64,000 bases of DNA, from NCBI RefSeq assembly GCF_947259345.1, contig NZ_CAMYLS010000020.1, positions 1-64,000 of the forward strand, read 5' to 3'. The notes under the pieces are model-generated. The model ran no database searches and was not told where the DNA came from. It was given only the letters and a program-made list of their open reading frames with translations. The translations under genes and the position numbers were made by a program. The stretch's first letter is position 1, and each line of letters starts with the position of its first letter. Shown piece by piece: positions 36,244-46,347 of the stretch. Source of the stretch: an uncultured Maricaulis sp. Lineage in GTDB: Bacteria; Pseudomonadota; Alphaproteobacteria; Caulobacterales; Maricaulaceae.

Positions 36244-37524
36244 GTGGTTTCAGTCTTTGGCTTGGTTGTCCTGACGGCAGCGCTATTTGTTGAAGAGCGG
36301 ATTGCTGAAAACGAGACCAACCTTTTGGAGGTCTGGGACCAGGCCTACCGTGTCGGGCTCGGCGGAGGTCGTTACTTGGACGCGGTTGCCCTGATCGATG
36401 CATATCAGCCGACAGAGGACGAGGCCTGGGGGTGGCACCAGCTTCGCGGCACGTTTCGCGCCTATGTCGGCGATGCCGATGGCGCACTGGCTGATTTTGC
36501 GCAGTCTCCGGATTACGACGTTGTCGGGCAAAATGGGTCCGACCAGGCTGAGTTGGGGCGGCTGACACCTTCGCCCGCGACCGAAACGCTACGGGAACTG
36601 GCGCGCTCACATCGCATTGTGATGATCAATGAGGCGCACGGAAATTCGCGGCAGCGCGCTTTCATGAACGCTTTGCTCCGGGCCTTGCGTGACGATGGGT
36701 TTACGCATTTTGCGGCGGAGACGTTTCATAGCGAAACAGCGATCCAAATTACCGCGGACGGTTATCTGGCAAGGAATTCTGGGCACTATATCAATGATCC
36801 GGTTTTCGCTGATGCGGTGGAGTTCGCCCACGGCTCCGGAATGGAACTGGTCGCCTATGAAATCACGCGGGCGCAGGACTGTCGTCCGGAATGCGATGGT
36901 CGCGGCTACGCTCGCCACCGGGAGAGAATGCAAGCCGAGAACCTGGCTTCAGCGCTCGCGGATGACCCGGATGCGCGCGTTCTCGTGCATGTCGGCATGG
37001 GCCATCATTCGGAAAATACGGCGGGTCGGGAGACGGTGTTCATGGGGACGCACCTGGCCGAAATGCTGGGCGAAGATCCTTTGACGATTGACCAACTGCG
37101 CGGCGACCCGGTTGCTGGCTGGGCCTCGATGCAGCGGGTGTGGAACGCCATTTCCAATCGTTATCCACTGATCGAGCCGACAGTATTTCGCCGCGCCAAT
37201 GGCGCGTTGTTCGGTACGCCATTCCTGGATGTAATTGTTTTCCACCCCGATTATGATGACATTCAGAGCCGCCCACACTGGTTTGTCGACCTGCTTGGTC
37301 GCGAGGGCGTTCTGTACCTGTTGCCGGCCGAATCCGAGGCAGAGCTGCGCCTGTTGCAGGCCTTTCGGGTCGGGGATGGCCCGGACGCGATCCCGACGGA
37401 CCAGATACTGATCGAGCCGGGCGCACGGGCCGCAACGCTGATGTTGCCAGAGGGCGAGTTTCGCGTAGTGCTGCAGCGGCTGGGTGAGGACGATCGCGAC
37501 TTCCACGTGGTCACGATACCCTGA
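36244..37524 (+). CDS. exported TIKI/ChaN/EreA-like protein, copy 2
   Basis: 426 aa from a GTG at 36244, chosen because GGAGGAAG sits four bases upstream. The N-terminus (VSVFGLVVLTAALFVEE) is a weak signal or anchor, shorter than in copy 1. It shares with copy 1 MINEAHGNSRQRAF, LRDDGFTHFAAETF, the C-R-P-E-C Cys pair and VHVGMGHHSENT in place of GYQHLDET, and the same C-terminal layout ending in IP. By eye the central ~200 residues are clearly homologous and the flanks diverged. Confidence 0.6.
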   Translation: MVSVFGLVVLTAALFVEERIAENETNLLEVWDQAYRVGLGGGRYLDAVALIDAYQPTEDEAWGWHQLRGTFRAYVGDADGALADFAQSPDYDVVGQNGSDQAELGRLTPSPATETLRELARSHRIVMINEAHGNSRQRAFMNALLRALRDDGFTHFAAETFHSETAIQITADGYLARNSGHYINDPVFADAVEFAHGSGMELVAYEITRAQDCRPECDGRGYARHRERMQAENLASALADDPDARVLVHVGMGHHSENTAGRETVFMGTHLAEMLGEDPLTIDQLRGDPVAGWASMQRVWNAISNRYPLIEPTVFRRANGALFGTPFLDVIVFHPDYDDIQSRPHWFVDLLGREGVLYLLPAESEAELRLLQAFRVGDGPDAIPTDQILIEPGARAATLMLPEGEFRVVLQRLGEDDRDFHVVTIP

Positions 37525-37539
37525 AACGCCGACGCGTGC

Positions 37540-39699
37540 TCACTCGGCGGCTTCCGGCTCCATTCCCATTCGTTCCAGCAGGACCAGGGCGCTGTCGGCG
37601 ATGACGGTGCCGGGCGGGAAAACCGCAGCGGCGCCCATCTGGCGCAGGACCGGCTCGTCGTCCGGCGGGATGACGCCGCCGACGATGACCAGAATGTCCT
37701 CGCGGCCCTGTTCGGACAGGGCATTGCGCAGCTCCGGGACGAGGGTGAGGTGCCCGGCGGCGAGCGAGGAGGCGGCCGCCGCGTGGACCTTCTCCGAGAC
37801 GGCGAGGGCAGCGGCTTCTTCCGGTGTCTGGAAGAGCGGGCCGACGACAACCTCCCAGCCCAGATCGGCATAGGCGGAAGCGACGACCTTCTGACCGCGG
37901 TCATGGCCGTCCTGGCCCAGCTTGGCGATCAGGATTTTCGGTTTTTCGCCAAAGCGCGCTTCGAAGGCTTCGGCGAGGGAGCGGGCTTTCTTCACCCGGT
38001 CATCATCCCCGGCGACCTCGCCATAGACGCCCTTGACCGTCTTGATCTTGGCGACGTGGCGATTGAAGGCGGTTTCCATGGCGTCGGAGATTTCGCCAAC
38101 CGTGGCCTTGGCCCGGGCTGCATCGACCGAGAGAGCGAGCAGATTGCCGTCGCCGGAGCGCGCCGCTTCGGCGAGGGCGTCCAGCGCGGTTTTCAGCCCC
38201 TTCGGATCCCGCTCCGCGCGCAGCCGCTCCAGCTTCTCGATCTGCTGCTTGCGGACGAGATAATTGTCGACCTTGAGGACAGGCACATCCTCTTCTTCAT
38301 CGAGGCGGAATTTATTGACCCCGGTGATGGTCTGGCGGCCGCTGTCGATCATGGCCTGGGTGCGGGCGGCGGCTTCCTCGATGCGCAGCTTGGGAATGCC
38401 GGCCTCGATGGCCTTGGCCATCCCGCCAAGTTCGTCGACCTCGGCGATATGGTCCAGCGCCTTGGCGGCGAGGTCATGGGTGAGGCGTTCGATATAGTGG
38501 CTGCCGCCCCAGGGATCGATGGCGTCGCAAAGATGCGCCTCTCCGGCCAGCAGGAGCTGGGTGTTGCGGGCGATACGGGCCGAGAAATCGGTCGGCAGGG
38601 CGAGGGCTTCATCGAGGGAATTGGTGTGCAGGGACTGGGTGTGCCCGTCCACCGCCGCGATGGCCTCCAGGGCCGTGCGGCCGACATTGTTGAACACGTC
38701 CTGGGCGGCCAGCGACCAGCCGGAGGTCTGGCAATGGGTACGCAGGCAGATCGACTTGTCGGACTTCGGGTTGAAGCGCTCTTTCACGAGCTTGGCCCAC
38801 AGGAGGCGCGCGGCCCGCAGCTTGGCGATCTCCATGAAGACATTCATGCCGATGCCGAAGAAGAAGGAGAGCCGGGGCGCGAAGCTATCGACGTCGAGGC
38901 CGGCATCCATCCCGGTCTGGATGTATTCCAGCCCGTCAGCGATCGTATAGGCCAGCTCCAGATCCGCCGGAGCGCCCGCCTCCTGCATGTGATAGCCGGA
39001 GATCGAGATCGAATTGAAGCGCGGCATGTGCTGCGAGGTATACTCGAAAATGTCCGAAATGATCCGCATCGAGGGCGCCGGCGGATAGATATAGGTGTTG
39101 CGGACCATGAACTCCTTGAGGATGTCGTTCTGGATTGTCCCCGAGAGTCGTTCCGGCTGTACGCCCTGTTCTTCGGCCGCGACGATGTAGAGCGCCATGA
39201 TCGGCAGGACGGCGCCATTCATCGTCATTGAGACCGACATCTGGTCCAGCGGAATGCCGTCAAACAGGGTGCGGGTGTCGTAGATCGAGTCGATGGCCAC
39301 GCCGGCCATGCCGACATCCCCGGCGACACGCGGATGGTCACTGTCATAGCCCCGGTGCGTGGCCAGGTCGAAGGCAACCGAGAGGCCTTTCTGCCCGGCC
39401 GCCAGATTGCGGCGATAGAAGGCGTTGGAATCCTCGGCCGTGGAGAAACCGGCATACTGCCGGATCGTCCAGGGACGCTGGCCATACATGGTGGGGTAGG
39501 GGCCGCGCACAAAGGGCGGGGCGCCGGGCACGCTGCCCAGGAAATCGATGTCGTGGCTGTCCTCGGCCCGGTATTGCGACTGGACTGGGATGCCCTCGGC
39601 GGGCGTCCAGGGTTCGCGGGAGCCGGCGCCGGGGCTGCGGGCGTCGCCCAGCTCGATGGTGGTGAAATCCGGTGCTGTCGCGTCGGTCGGACGGGTCAT
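37540..39699 (-). CDS. scpA: methylmalonyl-CoA mutase, large (catalytic) subunit
   Basis: 719 aa from the ATG at 39699 (AAGGAGG upstream), standard length. The TIM-barrel N-terminal part includes [18 protein letters not shown] and [15 protein letters not shown]. The C-terminal B12-binding domain has the D-x-H-x-x-G cofactor motif in [10 protein letters not shown], with the Ser and Gly-Gly elements in [10 protein letters not shown] and VIVGGVIPP. It interconverts methylmalonyl-CoA and succinyl-CoA with adenosylcobalamin. It overlaps the small-subunit gene by 4 nt. No cobalamin riboswitch is seen upstream of the pair. Confidence 0.96.
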   Translation of the reverse strand: MTRPTDATAPDFTTIELGDARSPGAGSREPWTPAEGIPVQSQYRAEDSHDIDFLGSVPGAPPFVRGPYPTMYGQRPWTIRQYAGFSTAEDSNAFYRRNLAAGQKGLSVAFDLATHRGYDSDHPRVAGDVGMAGVAIDSIYDTRTLFDGIPLDQMSVSMTMNGAVLPIMALYIVAAEEQGVQPERLSGTIQNDILKEFMVRNTYIYPPAPSMRIISDIFEYTSQHMPRFNSISISGYHMQEAGAPADLELAYTIADGLEYIQTGMDAGLDVDSFAPRLSFFFGIGMNVFMEIAKLRAARLLWAKLVKERFNPKSDKSICLRTHCQTSGWSLAAQDVFNNVGRTALEAIAAVDGHTQSLHTNSLDEALALPTDFSARIARNTQLLLAGEAHLCDAIDPWGGSHYIERLTHDLAAKALDHIAEVDELGGMAKAIEAGIPKLRIEEAAARTQAMIDSGRQTITGVNKFRLDEEEDVPVLKVDNYLVRKQQIEKLERLRAERDPKGLKTALDALAEAARSGDGNLLALSVDAARAKATVGEISDAMETAFNRHVAKIKTVKGVYGEVAGDDDRVKKARSLAEAFEARFGEKPKILIAKLGQDGHDRGQKVVASAYADLGWEVVVGPLFQTPEEAAALAVSEKVHAAAASSLAAGHLTLVPELRNALSEQGREDILVIVGGVIPPDDEPVLRQMGAAAVFPPGTVIADSALVLLERMGMEPEAAE

Positions 39700-41138
39700 T
39701 GGGCGGCCTCCTTCGCGGACTCGAAGCCGGCGGCGAAACGCGTCGCGGTCAGCGCCTCCTCCGCCGCATCGAGGTCGGGCCACTCGCCCTCTGTTTCCAC
39801 CGGTCTCGGATCGGGATCCTTGTATTGCGTGACGCCGAGAATGGGCGTCTGGCCGCTTTCGATGCGGGTGAGATAGGCGGCGCGCGATGTGGCGATCTCG
39901 CCTTGCAGCCAGCCCGACGCAAAGGCCTCGACCAGTCCGCCTCGGTGCTCGATCTCCTGGAAGAGCGCCCAGGCCTTGTTGGCGAGCGCATCGGACAGGG
40001 TTTCGTGCAGATAGGAGCCAGCCGCGGGGTCGGTGACCTTTCCGAGATGGCTCTCCTCGGCCAGCAGGATGTGGAGATTGCGGGCGACGCGGCGCGCGAA
40101 GCGGGTCGGGCGACCAATGGCATCGGTCATGGGGCGGACCGTGATCGCATCGGCGCCGCCGGCGGCGGCGGCAAAGCCGGCGCAGGCATTGCGGATCAGA
40201 TTGGTCCAGGCATCGCTCGCTGACAGCATGCGCCCGGCCGTGGTGGCGTGCAGTGTCAGGCGACGGGCCTCTCCCGTAGCCCCGAAGCTCTCGGCGATGC
40301 GGGCAAAGATGCGACGGGCGGCGCGCAGCTTGGCGATGGTCAGATGGATATCGGCATCCGCTGCCATCCGGGCCTCAATTGCACGGGCGGCGGAATTGGC
40401 ATCCAGACCGGTTTCCATCATCAGCCGCATATAGGTCACGGCGGAGGCGGCCATGATCGCCAATTCCTGGGCCTCGCTGGCCCCGGCCTCGAACATGTGA
40501 GCGGATTCGCAGCGGAAGATTTTCAGATTGGGAAAGGCGGCCTGGGCCAGTTCGGTCAGTTCTGCAGCCTTCGGAAAGCATTGATCGTCCAGCGCGATGC
40601 CTTGGCGTGCCGCCCGCTCCACCGGGTGTAAACCAAGCCCGCCACTGACCGCTTCGCCGTCGATGCGGCGTCGGGCGAAGAGTGTGAGCAAGAGATGGGC
40701 GTGATGGCCCTGACCGCCGACACTGTCCAGATGGATCGGGGCCAGGGTGAGATCGACCCCCTTGAGCGCCGCGTCCAGCAGATCGATTTCATTGGCTTTG
40801 AGACCGTGCGCGCCGCTCGGGTCGAGTCGGAGCTCGATCTCGGAAACGCCACCCATCAGGTCATCAAGTGCGGCCACATTGGCCGTCTCGGGCGTGGCCT
40901 CGACGAGGGTCTGTCGGATGCCCCAGGGCAAGAAGAGGTCGCGCGGTGTCGAATCGACCGCATGCGCCGCGTCTGGCCGATTGAAGAAAACCGGACCGCG
41001 CTCGATGCCGTCGACCGTCGAGCGCCCCAGTGTCTCCGCGAAATCCGCGCCGCGCAGGGCCTTCTCGGCCAGAGAGGCCCAGCTGTCGGGCGATTGCGAC
41101 GGGAAATCCCCGGCGAGGCTGCGGATAGAGTCGGTCAT
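39696..41138 (-). CDS. mutA: methylmalonyl-CoA mutase, small subunit (no B12 domain)
   Basis: 480 aa. It shares the barrel fold of the large subunit ([64 protein letters not shown]) but the catalytic B12 motifs are missing, as expected for the non-catalytic partner. It lacks the C-terminal pseudo-B12-binding domain found in the ~610–640 aa subunits of other bacteria. It supports dimer formation with the downstream catalytic subunit and is first in the operon. Confidence 0.88.
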   Translation of the reverse strand: MTDSIRSLAGDFPSQSPDSWASLAEKALRGADFAETLGRSTVDGIERGPVFFNRPDAAHAVDSTPRDLFLPWGIRQTLVEATPETANVAALDDLMGGVSEIELRLDPSGAHGLKANEIDLLDAALKGVDLTLAPIHLDSVGGQGHHAHLLLTLFARRRIDGEAVSGGLGLHPVERAARQGIALDDQCFPKAAELTELAQAAFPNLKIFRCESAHMFEAGASEAQELAIMAASAVTYMRLMMETGLDANSAARAIEARMAADADIHLTIAKLRAARRIFARIAESFGATGEARRLTLHATTAGRMLSASDAWTNLIRNACAGFAAAAGGADAITVRPMTDAIGRPTRFARRVARNLHILLAEESHLGKVTDPAAGSYLHETLSDALANKAWALFQEIEHRGGLVEAFASGWLQGEIATSRAAYLTRIESGQTPILGVTQYKDPDPRPVETEGEWPDLDAAEEALTATRFAAGFESAKEAAQ

Positions 41139-41295
41139 GCCCGAATGTCCTCGATCATCTCGTTATCGTTCTGCGGCGGAGAAAATGCGCGCACAGTCCG
41201 CGCGTCAAGTGGCCGCCTGAAGCGTGGACAGTGCACAGTGCAATCCTCACGCCCCCATCTTGCCACAGACTGGAGAGCCAGCGAGGAGATAACCC

Positions 41296-42027
41296 ATGTC
41301 CCAGACCAGTCCGACCCTTCAACTACCTCTCGTCCAACCGGCCCAGGCGCAAAAACATGTCACCGTGAATGAGGCGCTGCTGCGCCTGGATGCACTGGTC
41401 CGGACCGTTGTGGAAAGTCGTACACTGGCGGCGCAACCGGCCGAGCCGGGAGAGGGCGCCAGCTGGTTGATTCCGGCGGGCGCGAGCGGCGACGACTGGT
41501 CAGGTTTTGGTGCCGGCGATATCGCCGTGTTTCGCGATGGCAGCTGGCAGGCCTACAGCCCGCAGGACGGTTGGCAGGTCCATGTCCGGGATGAGGCCTG
41601 CGATGTGCACTGGGACGAGCTCGGATCGCGCTGGCGGGCGGCGCCGACCGAGCAGCGCCTTGCCGAGGGCGTGACCGGTGGCGCCATTCTGGCCTGGCTG
41701 GGCGATGAGGTGGTCGAAGGCCTGACCGGAAGCAGCGTTGACTCGACAATCGTCATACCCGCCCGGTCTGTGGTGTTCGGCGTCTCGGTTCGCACCCGCG
41801 AGGCGATCACGGGGGCCTCGTCCTTTGACTGCGGCATTGCCGGAGACGCCAGCAAGTTTGGCGGCTCGCTCGGCGTGGCCGCCGGGGCGAGCAATATCGG
41901 CGTCATCGGTCCGACGGCCATTTATGCGGATACCCCGATTGTCCTCACCGCCAATGGCGGTGACTTCACCGGGGGAAGCGTCGCCATCGCCATTCATGCC
42001 TGGTGCCCGGTCGCGCCGGACGCCTAG
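41296..42027 (+). CDS. DUF2793 family protein
   Basis: 243 aa. The DUF2793 region fills the first ~110 residues: TLQLPLVQPAQAQKHVTVNEAL, ASWLIPAGASGDDW, GDIAVFRDGSWQAYSPQDGW. The C-terminal half is beta-rich and Gly/Ser-rich. The family is often linked to phage tails and gene transfer agents in alphaproteobacteria, but no other phage-like gene is near. Its stop overlaps the convergent iminopeptidase stop by 4 nt. Confidence 0.85.
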   Translation: MSQTSPTLQLPLVQPAQAQKHVTVNEALLRLDALVRTVVESRTLAAQPAEPGEGASWLIPAGASGDDWSGFGAGDIAVFRDGSWQAYSPQDGWQVHVRDEACDVHWDELGSRWRAAPTEQRLAEGVTGGAILAWLGDEVVEGLTGSSVDSTIVIPARSVVFGVSVRTREAITGASSFDCGIAGDASKFGGSLGVAAGASNIGVIGPTAIYADTPIVLTANGGDFTGGSVAIAIHAWCPVAPDA

Positions 42028-43046
42028 CCCGGGATCGACGCTGTCACTGCAGCCATGAGCTGGTTGAGCTCTGCCTGGGTGGCCTCGGTCATGCCATGTC
42101 CATTGATCGGCACCAGGCGGAAATCGGCATGCGGGCACGCTAGTGCCAGATCGAAGGCGACACGGGCCGGGCAGATCATGTCGTAGCGTGAGTGGAGGAT
42201 GCCCATCGGGATGTCGGCGAGTCGGCTTGCCTGGTCAAAAATCTGGTTCGGCTCGAGAAAGCAGGCATGGCTGAAATAATGGGCCTCGATGAGCGAATGC
42301 GCCGCGACGAAGTCCCGGCCCCGCGCGCTCAGGCCGGCGCGTACGGTCTCGGCCGGATTGTCGAGATAGGACATCCGATCCTCATACTCGGTCCAGCGAT
42401 ACAGCGCTGAGCGGCGCAGGGTTTCCAGCGGGGTCGCCGGGTTTTCAAGATCGGCGAGATGCGGCATGCCAGCCGCGATCTCGGCCTTCATCGCGTCGAT
42501 ATTCCAGCGCGCGATCGCTGCATGGTCGTCTCGCAGGGCAGTCGGGACCGGGGCGATGAAATCGGCGAAGGCATCGGGGAAAAAGCGGCGCGCTCCGTCC
42601 GGCCCGTGCCACCAGCTCAATTCGTCCGGCCGCGCGGTGAAAACCGCTTCCACCACCAAGGCACTGACGGCCTCAGGATGGGTCTGGGCGTAGACAAGGG
42701 CGAGGGTGGAACCCCAGGACGGCCCGAACACCATCCAGCGCGCGATACCGAGATGGGCGCGCAAGGCCTCGATGTCGGTGACCAGGTCCTGGGTGGTATT
42801 GCCAACCAGCGAAAGGTGAGGTGTTGAGCGCCCTGCGCCGCGCTGATCGAACAGGACAAGATTGTACACCGCTGGATCGAACATGCGCCGGAATTTGGCG
42901 GAGACACCCGAGCCCGGTCCGCCATGCAGGAAAACCAGCGGAATACCGTCAGGATTGCCGCAGCATTCCCAATGCAATTCATGCCCGTCACCGACCGTAA
43001 GCCGGCCCTCTCGCCAAGCCGCCTGTTCGGCAAAGAAGGCGCTCAT
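42024..43046 (-). CDS. pip: proline iminopeptidase
   Basis: 340 aa from the ATG at 43046. The start overlaps the upstream gene's stop by 4 nt, and no strong Shine-Dalgarno is seen, so translational coupling is likely. Alpha/beta-hydrolase motifs match the S33 family: FLHGGPGSG oxyanion loop, LFDQRGAGRS, nucleophile Ser in FGPSWGSTLAL, Asp in HSRYDMICPA and His in NGHGMTEA. It removes N-terminal proline from peptides in the cytosol. Confidence 0.93.
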   Translation of the reverse strand: MSAFFAEQAAWREGRLTVGDGHELHWECCGNPDGIPLVFLHGGPGSGVSAKFRRMFDPAVYNLVLFDQRGAGRSTPHLSLVGNTTQDLVTDIEALRAHLGIARWMVFGPSWGSTLALVYAQTHPEAVSALVVEAVFTARPDELSWWHGPDGARRFFPDAFADFIAPVPTALRDDHAAIARWNIDAMKAEIAAGMPHLADLENPATPLETLRRSALYRWTEYEDRMSYLDNPAETVRAGLSARGRDFVAAHSLIEAHYFSHACFLEPNQIFDQASRLADIPMGILHSRYDMICPARVAFDLALACPHADFRLVPINGHGMTEATQAELNQLMAAVTASIPG

Positions 43047-43510
43047 CGGGCCGGTGCCGAGATCAGACTGCCGGTTTCTGCGGTGATTCCCGCCGGGCCT
43101 AGCGGCAGGTCTGCGGGTTCGGTTTCCGCGTGATGGACGAGTGACCGGCCCTGATAGCTGATCTGGATTGTCCAGGCGCAACGGCCTGTGGGGCTGGTAT
43201 CAATTGCGGTGTGCTCGGCGGAGAATTCATGAAGCAGGACGTCGGGGCCGTCGGCAAGCGGGCTGTATTCGAGCGTCAGGCCGGATGTCGCGTGGTGTTG
43301 CTCGATTCTGGCGCGGGCCTCACCCAGATCAAGCGGGCATGCCTGCCGGTCCGCCATGCGTTCGGTCATGTGAAGAATGCTGTAGACGACAGCATCGTCG
43401 GCGGGCGCGACTTCGGCGGTGGTCTGCGCGCCGACAATACCGGCCGCTGCGGACATGGCGACCGCAAGGGCGCCGCCGGCCCTGATCCAGTCCGATTGGA
43501 AAACTCGCAC
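43043..43510 (-). CDS. small exported protein of unknown function
   Basis: 155 aa from a GTG at 43510, preceded by GGGGGAC; a longer frame to 43696 runs through the tRNA-Thr gene and is not believed. Signal sequence IRAGGALAVAMSAAAGIVGAQ. The mature part has one Cys early (ACPLDLGEARARIEQHH) and one late (GRCAWTIQISYQG), possibly a disulfide. It is translationally coupled to pip. Not recognised. Confidence 0.62.
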   Translation of the reverse strand: MRVFQSDWIRAGGALAVAMSAAAGIVGAQTTAEVAPADDAVVYSILHMTERMADRQACPLDLGEARARIEQHHATSGLTLEYSPLADGPDVLLHEFSAEHTAIDTSPTGRCAWTIQISYQGRSLVHHAETEPADLPLGPAGITAETGSLISAPAR

Positions 43511-43651
43511 GTCGTCCCCCGTCTTCCCCAGTGCGCCGGCCCAGTGCGCCGGATGGTGCCAGCGCGACCTGTTGCTAAAGCCAATAACAGACCGGGCCGT
43601 GACCACAAGTCCTGTCCCCGAAGGGGTGTCGTTCAAGGCGCTGTCGGAAAA

Positions 43652-43726
43652 TGGTGCCGCTAGAGTGAATTGAACACTCGACCTCTCCCTTACCAAGGGA
43701 ACGCTCTACCCCTGAGCTATAGCGGC
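43652..43726 (-). tRNA. tRNA-Thr (GGT)
   Basis: On the minus strand: acceptor GCCGCTA/TAGCGGC, D-arm with AGCTC and GAGC, anticodon loop TTGGTAA giving GGT, T-loop TTCAATT, and an encoded ACCA end. Complete cloverleaf, 75 nt including CCA. Confidence 0.95.
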
Positions 43727-43830
43727 GCCGGGTCGCCTTTCGGCGAGCGAGAGCCGGGCATATAACGCAAGCCCGTCGCCACGCCAAGAGTGTCTTGACG
43801 TGATGTGCAGCGTTCGACATGACCAATTGC

Positions 43831-44040
43831 ATGAACACGCCCACAGATCCCCCCGCCAAGCCGCCACGCAAGAAACGCGTCCAACCCGCGCCGAACAGCC
43901 GGGAAGCGCGCCTGGCCGAGGCGCTGCGTGCCAATCTGCGCCGTCGCAAGGTGGCCGCCCGGAAGCCGGAGGACGCGGTGGCGGAAAATGACAGCGCGGC
44001 TGCACAAAACGCCTCAGAAAAGTCCACCGACCCGTCATAA
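43831..44040 (+). CDS. small basic protein upstream of murA
   Basis: About 69 aa from the ATG at 43831 (an ATG at 43819 is possible). Pro-rich N-terminus, then the amphipathic basic helix SREARLAEALRANLRRRKVA, and a Glu/Asp/Ser tail. Similar short proteins with 'R-x-x-R-L-x-x-A-L-R-x-N-L-x-R-R-K' are common in alphaproteobacteria and are often encoded near murA. No function known. Confidence 0.62.
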   Translation: MNTPTDPPAKPPRKKRVQPAPNSREARLAEALRANLRRRKVAARKPEDAVAENDSAAAQNASEKSTDPS

Positions 44041-44115
44041 TGCCGCCCGGATCGGATACTGGGATGGCGATCTGTTTTCGTCATGCCAAGCGCATCAGGG
44101 TTTTAAGGAGGTCTC

Positions 44116-45387
44116 ATGGACCGGATTGTCATTCAGGGCGGCGCGCGTCTTGAAGGTCGAATCGATATCAGCGGCGCCAAGAACTCGGCGCTGAAACTGA
44201 TGGCGGCCGCGCTGCTGACGGATGAACCGCTCGTCCTGACCCGGATGCCGCGGCTCGCCGACAGCCGCTTCCTCGGGCATCTGCTGGAAAAGCTGGGCGT
44301 CGAGATTTGCGAAGCGGAGCCGGCTCAGCTGCGTCTGCATGCGGCGTCCATCGGCGATACCTATGCCCCCTATGACCTGGTCCGGAAAATGCGCGCCAGC
44401 TTCAATGTGCTGGGGCCGCTGGTGGCGCGTGAGGGCCATGCCCGCGTCTCCTTGCCGGGCGGTTGTGCCATTGGCGCTCGACCCGTGGACCTGCATCTCA
44501 AGGCGCTCAAGGCGCTGGGGGCGGAGATCGAGATTGCCGAGGGCTATGTCACCGCGAAGGCGCCATCCGGTGGTCTGGTCGGCGCGGAAATTGATTTGCC
44601 CTTTGCCTCGGTCGGCGCAACCGAACATGCCATGCTCGCGGCCGCCCTGGCGCGTGGCGAGACTGTCATCGAGAATGCCGCGCGTGAGCCGGAGATCGTT
44701 GACCTAGCCGATTGCCTGACGGCGATGGGCGCTACTATCGAAGGCGCGGGGACCTCGACCATTCGCATCCAGGGTCAAGCGCGCCTGTCCGGTGTAACCC
44801 ACAAGGTCGTGGCCGACCGGATCGAGACAGCCACCTACGCGTTGGCGGTCGCCGCGGCCGGCGGCGATACGGTGCTGGAAGGCGCGGTGCTCGCCCACAA
44901 CAAGGCGCTTTGGTCGTCCATGCACGAGGCGGGCGTGACGGTCGAGGCGGTGGATGATGGCGTGCGCGTCGCCCGCAATGGCAGCCGACTGGACAGCGTC
45001 GATATCGAAACCCAGCCCTTCCCGGGCTTTCCGACCGACGCCCAGGCGCAATTCATGGCGCTGATGGCGCTGGCCAACGGGTCCTCGGTCATTCGCGAGA
45101 CGATCTTCGAAAACCGTTTCATGCATGCGCCGGAACTCGCGCGCCTGGGCGCCGACATTACGGTGCATGGCAATGAAGCGGTCGTGCGCGGGGTCGAGCG
45201 CCTGCGTGGTGCGCCGGTCATGGCGACGGATTTGCGGGCTTCAGTCAGCCTAGTCATTGCCGGTCTTGCCGCCGAGGGCGAAACCGTGGTCAACCGGGTC
45301 TATCATCTCGATCGGGGCTTTGAACGGCTTGAGGCAAAGCTTTCGGGCTGTGGCGCCCGCATCGAACGCTTGCCCGACGGGGCCTGA
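44116..45387 (+). CDS. murA: UDP-N-acetylglucosamine 1-carboxyvinyltransferase
   Basis: 423 aa, normal length. First committed step of peptidoglycan synthesis: transfer of enolpyruvate from PEP to UDP-GlcNAc. Lys22-Asn23 in SGAKNSALK and the catalytic, fosfomycin-reactive Cys117 in [13 protein letters not shown] are both present. TAAGGAGG lies seven bases before the ATG. It heads a six-gene same-strand block with 4-nt overlaps further on. Confidence 0.97.
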   Translation: MDRIVIQGGARLEGRIDISGAKNSALKLMAAALLTDEPLVLTRMPRLADSRFLGHLLEKLGVEICEAEPAQLRLHAASIGDTYAPYDLVRKMRASFNVLGPLVAREGHARVSLPGGCAIGARPVDLHLKALKALGAEIEIAEGYVTAKAPSGGLVGAEIDLPFASVGATEHAMLAAALARGETVIENAAREPEIVDLADCLTAMGATIEGAGTSTIRIQGQARLSGVTHKVVADRIETATYALAVAAAGGDTVLEGAVLAHNKALWSSMHEAGVTVEAVDDGVRVARNGSRLDSVDIETQPFPGFPTDAQAQFMALMALANGSSVIRETIFENRFMHAPELARLGADITVHGNEAVVRGVERLRGAPVMATDLRASVSLVIAGLAAEGETVVNRVYHLDRGFERLEAKLSGCGARIERLPDGA

Positions 45388-45400
45388 GACAGGACGACGG

Positions 45401-45868
45401 ATGATGGTTTCTCCCTTGCGACTGACTGCGCTGGACGCGCAGGACTTGCAGGCGGTCTCTGCCGCGCTCCAGGATGCGGTCGCCCTGTTGGGAGATTTCG
45501 CCTATTCGCGCCGCGAGCGTGCTTTCACGATGGCCTTCAACCGGTTTTGCTGGGAAGCGGGGCGGCGTGACCGCCGGGTGCGGAGCGGGGTCCAGATCGG
45601 TCAGGTTACAGCGGCGCGCTCGGCCAATATCCGCCAGGGCGCCGGGGATGCTGTGGTCAATCTCCTCTCCATGCACTTCGAACCGGGCGAAATGCCGTCC
45701 GGACAGGTGATTTGCACATTTTCCGGTGGCGGCGAGCTGCGCCTTGATGTCGAATGCCTGGATGTGGTCCTGGTCGACCTGTCCCGCCCCTGGCGGGCAT
45801 CGGCCCGACCGGAACATGCCCTCGACACGGATGTCGATGCAGCCGACGGAGAGACACCCGCGCCATGA
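45401..45868 (+). CDS. DUF2948 family protein
   Basis: 155 aa. Begins LRLTALDAQDLQAVSAALQDA and continues LGDFAYSRRERAFTMAFNRF, ending in a beta-rich ICTFSGGGELRLDVECLDV; this is the DUF2948 pattern. AGGA lies six bases upstream. In many alphaproteobacteria the family sits between murA and hisD; here it is followed directly by UPF0262. Unknown function. Confidence 0.9.
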   Translation: MMVSPLRLTALDAQDLQAVSAALQDAVALLGDFAYSRRERAFTMAFNRFCWEAGRRDRRVRSGVQIGQVTAARSANIRQGAGDAVVNLLSMHFEPGEMPSGQVICTFSGGGELRLDVECLDVVLVDLSRPWRASARPEHALDTDVDAADGETPAP

Positions 45869-46347
45869 GCGAATCCGGAGACAGGATTGTCAGTATCGAC
45901 CTCGACGGTGCCAGCATGGGGCCGGGCGACGTCAATGCGGATCACGAGCGCCGCGTCGCGATCGCGGATCTGCTGGAGGGCAATCGTTTCCGGCCGGATG
46001 GCGAGGCTGATGGCCCCTATGCGCTGCGACTGGCGATCGAGCATGACCGACTGGTCTTTGATGTCCGCCAGGAAGACGACACGCCTGTGCGCGGCTTTGT
46101 CTTTGCGCTGGGGCCGCTGCGCCGGATCATCAAGGATTATTTCCTGATCTGCGAAAGCTATTACGAGGCTGTTCGCGATGCGCCGCTGGAGCGGATCGAG
46201 GCCATCGATATGGCGCGGCGCGGCGTGCACAATGAGGGGTCGACCCTGCTGCGTGAGCGCCTGACCGGCAAGATTGATGTCGATTTCGACACGGCGAGGC
46301 GTCTTTTCACGCTGATCTGTGCCCTGCACCGGCGGGCCGCATCATGA
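45865..46347 (+). CDS. UPF0262 family protein
   Basis: 160 aa from the ATG at 45865, overlapping the DUF2948 stop by 4 nt. Conserved family segments: RIVSIDLDGASMGP, EHDRLVFDVRQED, FVFALGPLRRIIKDYFLICESYYEA and the C-terminal FDTARRLFTLICALHRR. No known activity; specific to alphaproteobacteria and tied to this locus. Confidence 0.92.
   Translation: MSESGDRIVSIDLDGASMGPGDVNADHERRVAIADLLEGNRFRPDGEADGPYALRLAIEHDRLVFDVRQEDDTPVRGFVFALGPLRRIIKDYFLICESYYEAVRDAPLERIEAIDMARRGVHNEGSTLLRERLTGKIDVDFDTARRLFTLICALHRRAAS

Noticed and set aside
37750-39231. Plus-strand open frame of 493 codons opposite scpA
   Set aside because: Shadow of the methylmalonyl-CoA mutase gene, with no motif or ribosome-binding site of its own.
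41139-41295. Cobalamin riboswitch upstream of the methylmalonyl-CoA mutase operon
   Set aside because: The gap is short and no B12-box-like sequence is seen on the minus strand.
41296-42027. DUF2793 as part of a prophage or gene transfer agent cluster
   Set aside because: No capsid, portal, terminase or tail gene lies within 20 kb on either side, so it is listed as a lone gene.
43511-43696. Longer N-terminus for the exported protein coupled to pip
   Set aside because: The longer frame crosses the tRNA-Thr gene. The GTG at 43510 has a good ribosome-binding site and gives a clean signal peptide.
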